From Prosthecobacter gellanilyticus (GTDB taxonomy: Bacteria > Verrucomicrobiota > Verrucomicrobiia > Verrucomicrobiales > Verrucomicrobiaceae), in the NCBI RefSeq assembly GCF_007992435.1, contig NZ_BKAG01000059.1, positions 1 to 39,385 of the forward strand: DNA of 39,385 nt, written 5' to 3'. Positions 8,504-16,913 of the stretch are shown one piece after another. Position 1 is the first letter of the stretch, and the number at the start of each line of letters is the position of its first letter. The notes below the pieces were generated by a model. That model was not told where the DNA came from, made no database searches, and was given only the letters and a program-made list of their open reading frames with translations. Both the position numbers and the translations under genes were made by a program.

Positions 8504-11500
8504 ATGCATCACATGATCTTCCTGCGCGCCCAGTTTTGTCTCGCGGCCATCGCTACCACGGTCGCCATCGCAGCCGATCCGCTGAGCTTTCCCACCACCC
8601 CGCCGACGGAGGCGAAGGAAGCCGCGAAGAGCTTTCATGTGCTGGATGGATTCGAGATGCAGCTCATCGCCGCGGAGCCGCTGGTCACCGATCCCGTGGC
8701 CATCACCTATGATGAAAACGGCCGTGCCTACGTGTGCGAGATGAACGACTATCCCTACACGGACAAGTCCAAGCACAAGCCGAGTCAGGAGAACCCCACG
8801 GACCTGAACATCGGCAAGGTGCGCCTGCTGACCGATACCGATGGCGATGGTGTCTTCGACAAGGCCAGCGTCTTCGCCGAAGGCCTCTCCTGGCCCACCG
8901 GTGCGGCTTGCTGGAAGGGCGGCATCTTTGTCACCGCGACTCCGGATGTGTGGTATCTCAAGGACACAAATGACGATGGTGTGGCGGATGTGAAGCAGAA
9001 GGTCTTCACCGGCTTCAAGAAGCTCAATGTGCAGGCTGTGATGAACAATCCCATCTGGGGTCTCGATCATCGCATCTATGTCGCCGGAGGCTCCAATGGC
9101 GGCGAGATCCAGCGTGCGCCTGGAAGCGAGAGTGTGATGCCCCTGCCCACAGACTTCAAACCGCTGCCTATCAAGCGTCACGACTTCAGCTTTGATCCCA
9201 GCTCCGGTGATGTGCGACTCGAGAGTGGTGGCGCGCGCTTCGGCAATACCTTTGATGACTGGGGCAACCGCTTCCTCTGCAACATCCGCAATCCCTGCCA
9301 GCATGTGGTGCTGCCCTATCGCTATCTCGAACGCAATCCCTACCTCGTCATTCCTAGCGCGCTGAATGATTGTGCTGAAGCGGGTGATCAGCTTCCTGTG
9401 TATCGCACAAGCCCTCCGGAACCCTGGCGCGATTTTCGTGCGAAGCGCTGGGTGCAGGAAGGCAGTCATCTGCCGAAGAGCGAGCTCGTCGGTGCCGGTG
9501 TGGTCACCTCCTCTGCTGGTATCACCGTGTATCGCGGCGATGCCTATCCAAAAGCGTATCGTGATTTCGCCTTCGTCGCCGATGTAGCAGGAAATCTCTT
9601 CTATCGCATGAAGCTCGTTCCCGATGGCGTGACCTTCAAAGCCGTGCAGGTGGATGGCACGAAGAACTTCTGCACCAGTGATGATGTGTGGTTCCGCCCC
9701 GTGAACTTCGTCAATGCTCCCGATGGCTGCCTGCATGTGTGCGACATGTATCGCGAGGTCATCGAGCATCCGTGGAGCATCCCGGATGACATTCATGCGG
9801 GGATTGATCTGCTCAAAGGCAAAGACAAGGGCCGAATCTGGAGACTGGCACCCAAAGTCATTCCGAGCGCTAGCTCGGACAAAGTAGTTCCGAGCTTTAG
9901 CTCGAACACGGGTGGTGACGGGCTAAAGCCCCGCACTACTTTGTTAGGCCGCCTGAGCACTGCGGAGCTTGTTTCCCTGCTCGATCATCCGAACGCCTGG
10001 CATCGTGAAACGGCGCAGCGTCTGTTGTTTGAAAGACAGGACAAGAGTGCGGTGGAGTTGCTGCGGGAGTTGGCCAAAAGCGGTAAGACCGATCAAGGCA
10101 AAGTATGCGCCCTTCATGCTCTGTCTTCGTTGTCAGCGCTAGATGTCCCGACATTGGATCTGGCTGCTCGTCTCTTGAATGGACCTGTGGCAGAGGCAGC
10201 AGCTGAACTCTTCGAACCTATCGTTCCAGAGTTGAAATGGAGCGGCGACCTCAAGCAAGACGCATCGAAGCTTTCGTTCGCCCAATTGGCTGCCCATGCA
10301 GAGAACCGGGTCGCGATCAAAGCTTTGTTCTCAATGCGAGATCTGACCACCACTGCCGAAAATGGAGCGGGGGCAGCTTTTTGGAGCGAGGCCATGAGAC
10401 ATGTTGGCAGCAGAGTGAATGCAGACTCCTGGTTGCAGACGATGGTCCTCTGCATTGCTGCTGATCGGGCGGACAAGCTTCTCGTGCCCTGGCTTTTGAG
10501 TGACCGGGATCTGGAGCCCATCCAAAACAACGCTTTAGTGCCACGACTTGCAGGTTTGGTTGCTGCCAAAGGTGAAAAATCGAAGCTGGCCATCATCATG
10601 ACAGCGCTAAGCAAAGCTGAGTTTCCGTCTAGCCTGAGATCGTTGGTGCTCCAAGCAATGCTCCCACACACGACTCGATTGTCGATCTCACTGGCAACGG
10701 TTTCATCCAATGAAGTCACCAATGCGAGACTTCGGGAGATTGGCACTCAGGCAATCAACGTCGTCAACACCTCAAAATCTACCGAAGGCAAAGTCCTCGC
10801 ACTTCCTGTCGCCACGTCTCTCGCGCCAGCCGAACAGGTAATTGAGCTCATTCGAGGCCTGTTAATGCCCTCCGAGTCTCCAGAACTTCAACTCGCTGCC
10901 ATTGAGGCACTTGGCACCTACCGCGAACCCGTCATTGCTGACCTGCTCCTCGAAGCCTGGCCGAAGCTCACCCCTGCCCTTCGCGACAAAGCCACGACAC
11001 TCCTGCTCTCCCGCACGGACCGCATCGCCAAGCTGCTGGATGCCATCGAGGAGAAGAAGATCCAGCCTAATCAATTGAGCGCTGCCGCGAAGGCCACGCT
11101 GGGACGACAGAAGTCTCCCGCGTTGGCGAAGCGCATCACGAAGCTCATCGGTGATGGCTCGGCCTCGAATCGCAAGGAGGTGATCGACAAGTATCTGACG
11201 GCGCTGGGCTTGAAAAGTAGTCGTGGGCTTCAGCCCGTGACAGCTCCCGAGAACACCCCTGACGGGCTAAAGCCCATCACTACTTTGGGCGATGCCGCCC
11301 GTGGCGCGAAGATCTACGAAACCGCCTGCATGGTCTGTCACAAGCACAAGGACCGGGGCAATGACGTGGGCCCGCACCTCGGCACCATCCAGGGCTGGAC
11401 CGCCGAACAAATATTGACGAATGTCCTGGACCCGAATCGTGAAGTATCTCCGAACTTTGCGCTCTACATCATCGAGACCAATGATGGGCGCTTCCTGAGC

Positions 11501-11689
11501 GGCCTGATCTCCAGCGAGACCGCCGGCAATCTCACCCTCAAACGCGCCGATGGCGGCACGGACAGTGTTTTGCGCAGCGAGATCAAGTCCCTGACCAGTC
11601 CAGGCATCTCCCTCATGCCCGAAGGTCTTGAGGCAGCAATCACCCCGCAGCAAATGGCGGATTTGATTGAGTTTCTGAGGAAGAGCTAA
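8504..11689 (+). CDS. PVC-type membrane-bound dehydrogenase with HEAT repeats and C-terminal heme-binding domain
   Basis: 1061 residues. The start at MHHMIFLRAQFCLAAIATTVAIAA gives a clean signal peptide; earlier ATGs would bury it. The N-terminal region (about 45-450) is the beta-propeller-like Pirellula/Verrucomicrobium dehydrogenase domain, with DGFEMQLIAAEPLV, calcium-type DTDGDGVFD and TNDDGVAD loops, and repeated DGCLHVCDMYREVIEHPWS-like elements. About 490-900 is an alpha-helical HEAT-like region. The C-terminal domain (about 930-1061) holds a single c-type heme site CMVCH (Cys942, Cys945, His946) and ends in the usual GISLMPEGLEAAITPQQMADLI. It likely oxidises a sugar or alcohol in the periplasm and passes electrons to the heme; the substrate is unknown. 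Two related palindromic repeats are inserted in frame at the domain borders (see findings), and the middle part looks lower in GC than its flanks. Confidence 0.9.
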   Translation: MHHMIFLRAQFCLAAIATTVAIAADPLSFPTTPPTEAKEAAKSFHVLDGFEMQLIAAEPLVTDPVAITYDENGRAYVCEMNDYPYTDKSKHKPSQENPTDLNIGKVRLLTDTDGDGVFDKASVFAEGLSWPTGAACWKGGIFVTATPDVWYLKDTNDDGVADVKQKVFTGFKKLNVQAVMNNPIWGLDHRIYVAGGSNGGEIQRAPGSESVMPLPTDFKPLPIKRHDFSFDPSSGDVRLESGGARFGNTFDDWGNRFLCNIRNPCQHVVLPYRYLERNPYLVIPSALNDCAEAGDQLPVYRTSPPEPWRDFRAKRWVQEGSHLPKSELVGAGVVTSSAGITVYRGDAYPKAYRDFAFVADVAGNLFYRMKLVPDGVTFKAVQVDGTKNFCTSDDVWFRPVNFVNAPDGCLHVCDMYREVIEHPWSIPDDIHAGIDLLKGKDKGRIWRLAPKVIPSASSDKVVPSFSSNTGGDGLKPRTTLLGRLSTAELVSLLDHPNAWHRETAQRLLFERQDKSAVELLRELAKSGKTDQGKVCALHALSSLSALDVPTLDLAARLLNGPVAEAAAELFEPIVPELKWSGDLKQDASKLSFAQLAAHAENRVAIKALFSMRDLTTTAENGAGAAFWSEAMRHVGSRVNADSWLQTMVLCIAADRADKLLVPWLLSDRDLEPIQNNALVPRLAGLVAAKGEKSKLAIIMTALSKAEFPSSLRSLVLQAMLPHTTRLSISLATVSSNEVTNARLREIGTQAINVVNTSKSTEGKVLALPVATSLAPAEQVIELIRGLLMPSESPELQLAAIEALGTYREPVIADLLLEAWPKLTPALRDKATTLLLSRTDRIAKLLDAIEEKKIQPNQLSAAAKATLGRQKSPALAKRITKLIGDGSASNRKEVIDKYLTALGLKSSRGLQPVTAPENTPDGLKPITTLGDAARGAKIYETACMVCHKHKDRGNDVGPHLGTIQGWTAEQILTNVLDPNREVSPNFALYIIETNDGRFLSGLISSETAGNLTLKRADGGTDSVLRSEIKSLTSPGISLMPEGLEAAITPQQMADLIEFLRKS
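9861..9943 (+). repeat. Palindromic element A, inserted in frame in the PVC dehydrogenase gene
   Basis: The core (9880-9943, 64 bases) is bounded by perfect 9-bp inverted repeats CAAAGTAGT and ACTACTTTG. Inside are the hairpins CGAGCTTTAGCTCG and GGGCTAAAGCCC. Just before it lies another copy of the first hairpin, TCCGAGC (9862-9868) with GCTCGGA. It is read as part of the protein (VVPSFSSNTGGDGLKPRTTL) and sits between the N-terminal domain and the HEAT region. Confidence 0.85.
11214..11286 (+). repeat. Palindromic element B, second in-frame copy in the same gene
   Basis: 73 bases bounded by AAAGTAGT and ACTACTTT, containing GGGCTTCAGCCC and CGGGCTAAAGCCC. The right half, GACGGGCTAAAGCCC then CACTACTTTG, matches element A closely, in the same orientation and reading frame, so both copies encode DGLKP(R/I)TTL. 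It lies just before the heme-binding domain. Confidence 0.85.
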
Positions 11690-11740
11690 GCTTCGGGCCG
11701 CTGGGAAAATGGATCGGAGCCTCGAAGAGGCGGCACTCCT

Positions 11741-11930
11741 CAGCCCAGGGCAACGCCCTGGGGAATGATGCAGCCTGACGAAGTTGATGATGTGGAGGCC
11801 TGAAAGGCCGACACTCGACGCCGGAGCTCCATCGGCGAACGAACCCGAGGAGTCGAATGTCGCACCTTCGGCGTTTTGGTTCCGGGAGAACACCGTGCCT
11901 TGTGAACCCCAGGGCCTTGCCCTGGGCTAA
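11741..11930. repeat. Composite palindromic repeat region after the PVC dehydrogenase gene
   Basis: The 324-base gap 11690-12013 has no convincing gene. It contains CCCAGGGC-AAC-GCCCTGGG (11744-11762), GGCC-TGAAA-GGCC (11797-11808) and CCCAGGGC-CTT-GCCCTGGG (11908-11926). The two CCCAGGGC hairpins differ only in the loop and bracket about 145 bases of unique sequence. The arrangement looks like a small non-autonomous mobile or REP-type element. It could also block read-through between the convergent flanking genes. Confidence 0.6.
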
Positions 11931-12013
11931 GGAGTTTCGGGCCCTTGACCCTCCAATCTCGAGCCCCAATGCCCGCTCAACGACAACACCACACCTAACC
12001 AACAATCCGTTAA

Positions 12014-12862
12014 TCAATTCATGATCATCTCTTTCATCACCGCATTAAGCTTCTCATGCGTGCGGGCCACCATGCCCTGGGTGGGGGCACCTGCGGCCGT
12101 ATCGCCCCAGGTCTTTTCCAGGTCGGTGAGCACTAGGATCACCGGCTGCAGCAAGGCAGAGCGGCGGGTGTCATCACCCAAAGTCGCAAAGCGAGCGCGC
12201 AGTTCAGCCAGCAAGGCTGGCGATCCAATGCAGAGGTGGCGCTTGTCCACATCCGGAATCTCGATCACGAGCTTGGAGACGATTTCCAGCGAGCGCATCC
12301 AGGCGCCCATGTCCACCAGCACGGCCAGGTCTTCATCCATCTGATCCCGCAGCAGGCGCAGGAGCTCCTGATGACCGTCCACGATCTCCTGGCGCAGATC
12401 CTTCCACTCATCCATCTCCGCCATCTTGGCCTGGGCCATGAGGCGAGGCATCATCTTCTCCCCAAGGCCCAGCGTGCGGCAGTAGGAAACGATGTCCTGG
12501 TTGTTGTTCCGAAATTGCTGGGAGTCTCCGGCCTCCCAGATCAAATAGCTTTCCCCCATGAGGCTGCCGAGGGCAAAGCTGGTGCGCATGCGGTCCGTGC
12601 TGGGGACGGGGGGCTGCGGACGGTAGAGCGTGCGCCATCGTGCCTTGGTATGGCGTCCGGCCATTTCCAGAAAGTCCGCCGGGTTCTGCTCCTTGGTCCA
12701 AAAGACTGGTCGTGAGACAAAGTCACCCGCGCTGGCGGCGATGCTGTCCTGGCCCGGGCTGGGTGGGACTGGGGCCGCTTTAACCTCCTGAGCGGAAACA
12801 ATCCCTGCCGCCGCGATCATCATGATCACGGGCATGGACAGGAAAAGGCGGGGAAAATTCAC
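12014..12862 (-). CDS. Secreted protein of unknown function
   Basis: 282 residues from a GTG start. A signal peptide is clear (MNFPRLFLSMPVIMMIAAAGIVSA, cut before QEV). The mature protein is largely helical and soluble, with segments such as DSQQFRNNNQDIVSYCRTLGLGEKMMPRLMAQAKMAEMDEW cut here into helices, DEDLAVLVDMGAWMRSLEIVSKL and a C-terminal helix ending in LNAVMKEMIMN. No catalytic motif or known domain is recognised. It has a single Cys pair spaced far apart and no further membrane segment. It stands alone, convergent with the PVC dehydrogenase across a repeat-rich gap and divergent from trmD. Confidence 0.7.
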   Translation of the reverse strand: MNFPRLFLSMPVIMMIAAAGIVSAQEVKAAPVPPSPGQDSIAASAGDFVSRPVFWTKEQNPADFLEMAGRHTKARWRTLYRPQPPVPSTDRMRTSFALGSLMGESYLIWEAGDSQQFRNNNQDIVSYCRTLGLGEKMMPRLMAQAKMAEMDEWKDLRQEIVDGHQELLRLLRDQMDEDLAVLVDMGAWMRSLEIVSKLVIEIPDVDKRHLCIGSPALLAELRARFATLGDDTRRSALLQPVILVLTDLEKTWGDTAAGAPTQGMVARTHEKLNAVMKEMIMN

Positions 12863-13025
12863 GGTTGGTCAGCACTCCGGGGAAAGTCTCTGATGACTTA
12901 ACACCCGCTGATGTTCAACTACCCGTCTTGAGACGGTGTTGCAACCCTAGATAAGCCTCGAGCCAGCCTTCCCCCCTGACTTTTGCGCCTTGCACCCCCT
13001 GCCCATCCCCCGCATACACTGCGCC

Positions 13026-13706
13026 GTGCGTCTGGATGTCATCACCCTTTTCCCCGAACTTGTCACTGTCCCCATGGGCATCAGCATCATGCGCCGTGCC
13101 CAGGAAAAAGGGGCGATTTCCCTGGGTGTGCATGACCTGCGTGAGCAGGGCATGGGCAAGCATCGCCAAGTCGATGACACCCCCTGCGGTGGTGGCCAGG
13201 GCATGGTCCTGAGACCCGAGCCGCTCTTTGCCGCTCTGGAGAAGGTGCACACGGAAAAAAGCCGGGTCATCCTCACCTCCCCGGCCGGAAAGCGCTTTGA
13301 TCAGGCCACCGCGCACCGACTCTGTTCAGAGGAACATATCATTTTTATCTCGGGTCACTATGAAGGCGTGGATCAAAGGGTGATCGACCACTGGGTGGAT
13401 GAGGAACTCAGCCTCGGCGACTACGTGCTCACGAACGGTGCCATCGCCGCCGTGGTCATGATGGATTCCATTGTGCGCTTGCTGCCGGGTGTGCTGGGAG
13501 ATGAAATGAGCGCGGTGGAGGAATCCTTTGGTCCCACCGGCCTGCTGGAAGCCCCGCAATACACGAAGCCTGCCGAGTTTCAGGGCATGGCCGTGCCGGA
13601 GGTACTGATGGGTGGCAACCACGCCAAGATCGCCCAATGGCGCGCGCAACAATCGCTGGAGCGCACCCGCCGCATGCGCCCGGATCTGCTGCCTGAAGCA
13701 CGCTGA
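13026..13706 (+). CDS. trmD: tRNA (guanine-N1-)-methyltransferase
   Basis: 226 residues. Methylates G37 next to the anticodon of tRNAs reading CUN, CCN and CGG, using S-adenosylmethionine. The N-terminus RLDVITLFPELV is the family start, which fixes the GTG at 13026. The upstream 12 codons are not conserved-looking. Key motifs: DDTPCGGGQGMVLRPEPL, SGHYEGVDQRV and the SPOUT knot region SLGDYVLTNGAIAAVVMMDSIVRLLPGVLG. Length is normal (about 220-250). A -10-like TACACT (13015-13020) ends only 5 bases before the GTG, with a TTGCAC 19 bases further up, and no Shine-Dalgarno is present, so the message may be leaderless. It is not flanked by rpsP/rimM/rplS as in many bacteria. Confidence 0.95.
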   Translation: MRLDVITLFPELVTVPMGISIMRRAQEKGAISLGVHDLREQGMGKHRQVDDTPCGGGQGMVLRPEPLFAALEKVHTEKSRVILTSPAGKRFDQATAHRLCSEEHIIFISGHYEGVDQRVIDHWVDEELSLGDYVLTNGAIAAVVMMDSIVRLLPGVLGDEMSAVEESFGPTGLLEAPQYTKPAEFQGMAVPEVLMGGNHAKIAQWRAQQSLERTRRMRPDLLPEAR

Positions 13707-13778
13707 AACGTCTTCGATTTGCCCACCGCGAAACATCTCGACATCCAGGCCCGTTTTCGACTTCTTACCGCTCACTCC

Positions 13779-15122
13779 ATGAAACCCTGCTCACTTCTCG
13801 TCGCCATCACTCTTGCAGCCTCGTTTGCCCAAGCTGAAAACTGGCCAAACTGGCGTGGCCCGAACATGGATGGCTCCAGCTCCGAGAAAAATCTGCCGGT
13901 GAAGTTCAGCAAAACCGAGGGCGTGAAGTGGGCCACAGATCTCCCCTCCATCTCCGCCTCCGTGCCAGTCGTGTGGGGTGACAAGCTCTTCATCACCGCT
14001 CTGCTTCGCGAGGAACAGAAGCTCATCGGCCTCTGCTATGACACCAAGACCGGCAAGGAACTCTGGCGCAAGGTCGTCTCCGAAGGCGGCTACCAGTGGG
14101 ACAATAAGAGCAACCTCGCCAGCCCCTCTCCCGTCACGGATGGCGAGCATGTGATCTTCCTTTTTGCCGATGCGGTGGCTGCCTCTTATGACATGGCTGG
14201 CAACCAGCAGTGGAAGCGCGATTTCAAAGAGACTCACGGTGCCTTTGCCACGCAGTGGACCTATGGCAGCAGCCCCATGCTGGACGGCGGCAAGCTCTAC
14301 ATCCAGGTGCTGCAGCGCAATGAAACCTTTGAGTTCCAGGGCTTCGCCAAAGGCACGCCAGGCAAGGACATGAGCAGCTACATCCTGGCGCTTGATCCCG
14401 CGACCGGTAAGGACATCTGGAAGCACATCCGCCCCACGCATTCGCAGGTCGAGTCGCTCGAGTCCTTCAGCTCACCGGTGTTCGCTGATCACGCCGGCAA
14501 GCGCGTGATGCTGATCTCTGGTGGTGACACCCTCTCTCTGCATGATGCCGGCACCGGCGCTGAGTATGCACGCCTCGTCACCTGGAATCCGCTGGGAGAT
14601 GGGTATAACAAATTCTTCCGTCTCGTCCCATCTCCAGTGGTTGGCAATGGCGTGGCCATCGTCTGCGCACCGAAGAACTCTCCTGTTTTCGGCATGGGCC
14701 TTGATAGCAAGGGCAAGGATGTGCAGCCGCTCTGGACCAGCGATCCGAAAGTGGTGACCAGCGATGTCTCCACACCTGCCTTTTATGAGGGCAGCTTCTA
14801 CGTGCTCGACAGCGGCCGCAAGACCGTGAGCCGTGTGGAGCCGAAGACTGGCAAGGTGCTGTGGACCGGTGAGACCGGCAGCAAGTCCAAGTTCGAAAGC
14901 AGCCCGACCGTGGCCGATGGCAAAATCTACGCCACCAACTTCTGGGGCGATGTTTATGTCGTGAAAGCCGGCGGCGATGCCTTCGAGCTGCTGAGCGTGA
15001 ATGAGATGGGTGATGGCACCAAACCCAATGGCGACGCCGCCAGCTGCCGCAGCAGCATCGCCGTCTCCAACGGCAGCCTCTTCATCCGCACGCAAGACAA
15101 GCTGTACTGCATCGGCAAGTGA
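13779..15122 (+). CDS. Secreted PQQ-like beta-propeller protein
   Basis: 447 residues. The start at MKPCSLLVAITLAASFAQA gives a clean signal peptide, with the mature protein beginning ENWPNWRGPNMDGSS, a hallmark of PVC-group PQQ-propeller proteins. It has repeated propeller blades with the pattern DTKTGKELWRKVV, DPATGKDIWKH, EPKTGKVLWTGETG and DGKIYATNFWGDVYVVKAGG. The family includes BamB and quinoprotein dehydrogenases; no clear catalytic or metal-binding set typical of true PQQ alcohol dehydrogenases is visible, so a structural or binding role is possible. It is co-directional with trmD (72 bases apart) but probably not functionally linked. Confidence 0.85.
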   Translation: MKPCSLLVAITLAASFAQAENWPNWRGPNMDGSSSEKNLPVKFSKTEGVKWATDLPSISASVPVVWGDKLFITALLREEQKLIGLCYDTKTGKELWRKVVSEGGYQWDNKSNLASPSPVTDGEHVIFLFADAVAASYDMAGNQQWKRDFKETHGAFATQWTYGSSPMLDGGKLYIQVLQRNETFEFQGFAKGTPGKDMSSYILALDPATGKDIWKHIRPTHSQVESLESFSSPVFADHAGKRVMLISGGDTLSLHDAGTGAEYARLVTWNPLGDGYNKFFRLVPSPVVGNGVAIVCAPKNSPVFGMGLDSKGKDVQPLWTSDPKVVTSDVSTPAFYEGSFYVLDSGRKTVSRVEPKTGKVLWTGETGSKSKFESSPTVADGKIYATNFWGDVYVVKAGGDAFELLSVNEMGDGTKPNGDAASCRSSIAVSNGSLFIRTQDKLYCIGK

Positions 15123-15129
15123 GCCCCCG

Positions 15130-15380
15130 AAGTCGCGAAGCGTCCCGGAGTGCGGTGGCAGAGAAGCAAGGGCACCCTTGCTTCGTCGACACCGCTTAGG
15201 GCGAGTGACGCATCCAACACTCGGCCTAACGAATTTCGCGCAGCGTCGTGGAGTGCGCGCGGCTTGACGCCGCTGTCGAGCGCTCGGCTTGCACATTTGA
15301 CCTTCGACTATCCCACGTCCGCACACAGCGATGTCGCGCTTGAGCGCTTCCCACCGCACTCCACGACGCTGGCGCGACTT
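15130..15380. repeat. Long inverted repeat with internal third copy
   Basis: A left arm at 15130-15158 (AAGTCGCGAAGCGTCCCGG and on to GTGCGGTGG) matches the reverse complement of the right arm at 15351-15380 with a few differences. A third copy, CAGCGTCGTGGAGTGCG (15241-15257), lies between them in the left-arm direction and is a 17-base exact match to the complement of the right arm. The 271-base gap 15123-15393 holds no gene. This has the shape of a non-autonomous mobile element, and it separates two convergent genes. Confidence 0.7.
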
Positions 15381-15393
15381 GGCAGTCCCACGA

Positions 15394-15822
15394 TTAATAC
15401 AACAGCATCCGGATCTCACTGTCCGTGAGCTCTGACGTATCCTGCACGGCCACAAGGTCACCCATCTGCGTGAGGTTTTCCCACTGGGTCTCAAACTCGG
15501 GCACCAGGAAATCTCCTTCGGTCACCGCAGGCTCCTGCACCACGGGCACAGGCTGCACAGCCACCTGAGGCTCGGCATTCTCGGAAGGCAGGGTGAAGAC
15601 CAGCCCGGCCATGATCACAGCAGCCACCGCCGCCCAGACCACGGTCACGTGACCATGCTCCTGGTCCTGCCACCAGCCCTTGAACCAGGACAGCATGCCA
15701 CGATCCTGCGGCGTCTGACGGGCAGCGCGAACGACGTTCTGGACGAAGTTAGGGCGCGGCTCGGCCTTCTTGGTCTTGCCAAGCAGGTTCCAGAGCGGGT
15801 CGTTGGGCGAGAGCGGTTCCAT
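15394..15822 (-). CDS. Small single-pass membrane protein of unknown function
   Basis: 142 residues from MEPLSPNDPLWNLLGK; the 13 codons before this Met look non-coding. A cytoplasmic N-terminal segment (1-57) carries FVQNVVRAARQTPQ, then one membrane helix (about 58-78, HVTVVWAAVAAVIMAGLVF), then an acidic periplasmic tail rich in Pro, Val and Glu. The layout is like an anti-sigma factor or sigma-linked membrane protein, but there is no zinc-finger motif and no sigma factor gene in the window, so no function is assigned. It follows the HIT gene by 54 bases on the same strand. Confidence 0.6.
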   Translation of the reverse strand: MEPLSPNDPLWNLLGKTKKAEPRPNFVQNVVRAARQTPQDRGMLSWFKGWWQDQEHGHVTVVWAAVAAVIMAGLVFTLPSENAEPQVAVQPVPVVQEPAVTEGDFLVPEFETQWENLTQMGDLVAVQDTSELTDSEIRMLLY

Positions 15823-15876
15823 GACAGTCCTTGTAACCAGGCAGACAGTGCAAAGTTGCACCGATCCGTCAGATTT

Positions 15877-16230
15877 TCAGCCTGGAGGCCAGTCCAGAGG
15901 GCGCCCAGCCAGCAGATGCACATGCATGTGCGGCACGCTTTCCCCGGCATCTTTGCCGTGGTTGATCACGAGGCGGAAGCCCTTGGAACGGTCCTTAATA
16001 CCCAGCTTGTCCGCAATCTTTCCCGCTGCCAGCAGCAGCGCTCCCAGCGTGGCCTGATCCTCCGCCGTGGCCTCACCCACGCGGGGGATGAGCTTCTTCG
16101 GCACGATCAGCACATGCGTGGGCGCCTGCGGATTGACGTCGTTGAAAGCGGCGACCAGATCGTCCTCATACACCAGGGGTGCCGGGATCTCGCGGTCGAT
16201 AATCTTCTGGAAGATGGTCTTTTCGGACAT
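15877..16230 (-). CDS. HIT-family nucleotide-binding protein (HinT-like)
   Basis: 117 residues from MSEKTIFQKIIDREIPAPLVYEDD, the standard start of the PKCI/HinT branch. It hydrolyses purine nucleoside phosphoramidates and AMP-lysine type conjugates. The histidine triad HMHVHLLAGRPLDW near the C-terminus carries the catalytic His, preceded by GESVPH. THVLIVPKKLIP is also diagnostic. The start 16 bases after the nrdR stop suggests co-transcription with nrdR. Confidence 0.93.
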   Translation of the reverse strand: MSEKTIFQKIIDREIPAPLVYEDDLVAAFNDVNPQAPTHVLIVPKKLIPRVGEATAEDQATLGALLLAAGKIADKLGIKDRSKGFRLVINHGKDAGESVPHMHVHLLAGRPLDWPPG

Positions 16231-16246
16231 GAATGAGAGAGGAGGA

Positions 16247-16735
16247 TCAGCTAAAAAGCTCTTCCTGATCATCATCCACACTGCGGCGGCGGTCGAGTGA
16301 TTTGATCTCGTTGATGAACTCGCCCACGTCCTCAAACTGCCGGTAGACTGAGGCGTAGCGCACATAGGCCACGTGGTCGATCGCCTCCAGGCCGCGCATG
16401 ACCTTGGCACCGATGACAGTGGAGGGGATCTCGCGGTAGCCTTCCTCTTCCAGCTCGTTGGCGATGTCGTCCGCCAGCTGCTCGAGCTGCTCCATCTTCA
16501 CGGGGCGCTTTTCACAGGCCTTGCGCAGGCCGGACATCAGCTTCTCACGGTCAAAATTCTGCCTCGCGCCATTGCGCTTCACCACCCGCAGTTCCTCACG
16601 CTCCACGATCTCATAGGTCGTGAAGCGGAAATTGCACTTCATGCACTCGCGGCGTCGGCGGATGGCATGTCCCTCCCGCGCCTCGCGTGAGTCGATCACT
16701 TTATCCTGGGAGCTTCCGCATTTGGGGCAGCGCAT
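16247..16735 (-). CDS. nrdR: Transcriptional repressor NrdR
   Basis: 162 residues. NrdR represses ribonucleotide reductase genes in response to ATP/dATP. The N-terminal zinc ribbon has Cys3, Cys6, Cys31 and Cys34 (MRCPKCGSSQDKVIDSRE ... RRRECMKCNFRFTTYE). An ATP-cone follows at about 49-139 (VVKRNGARQNFDREKLMSGL ... RYASVYRQFEDVGEF). The C-terminal tail is acidic (DDDQEELFS). Length is normal. It is the first gene of a minus-strand unit with the HIT and small membrane protein genes. No nrd genes are nearby, so its targets lie elsewhere. Confidence 0.96.
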   Translation of the reverse strand: MRCPKCGSSQDKVIDSREAREGHAIRRRRECMKCNFRFTTYEIVEREELRVVKRNGARQNFDREKLMSGLRKACEKRPVKMEQLEQLADDIANELEEEGYREIPSTVIGAKVMRGLEAIDHVAYVRYASVYRQFEDVGEFINEIKSLDRRRSVDDDQEELFS

Positions 16736-16898
16736 GGTTGGGGGGTGAGTCTATAAGATGCCATGGCGAAGAGAGGGTTCAACCTTTCTTCGAATAAGAT
16801 ATACGCATTTCTTAATATTACGTCACCTGCAGATAGATCAAGGATTCTGCTACATCCTTGGGGTTGAGATCGGGGAGGCACATGGCAGCTAGCCGCGC

Positions 16899-16913
16899 AT
16901 CGACTCAGTCGAT
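16899..16913. promoter_or_regulatory. Palindromic operator candidate upstream of the CarF-like gene
   Basis: ATCGACT-C-AGTCGAT is a perfect 7+1+7 dyad. A related half, CTCGACTATCGAT, follows within 25 bases. It lies in the divergent gap between nrdR and the desaturase gene, 60 bases before the latter's start. It does not look like an AT-rich NrdR box. Confidence 0.35.

Noticed and set aside
8360..9796. 478-codon minus-strand frame opposite the PVC dehydrogenase
   Set aside because: Antisense to a gene with convincing signal peptide and domain motifs; the translation shows His/Ile-rich shadow composition.
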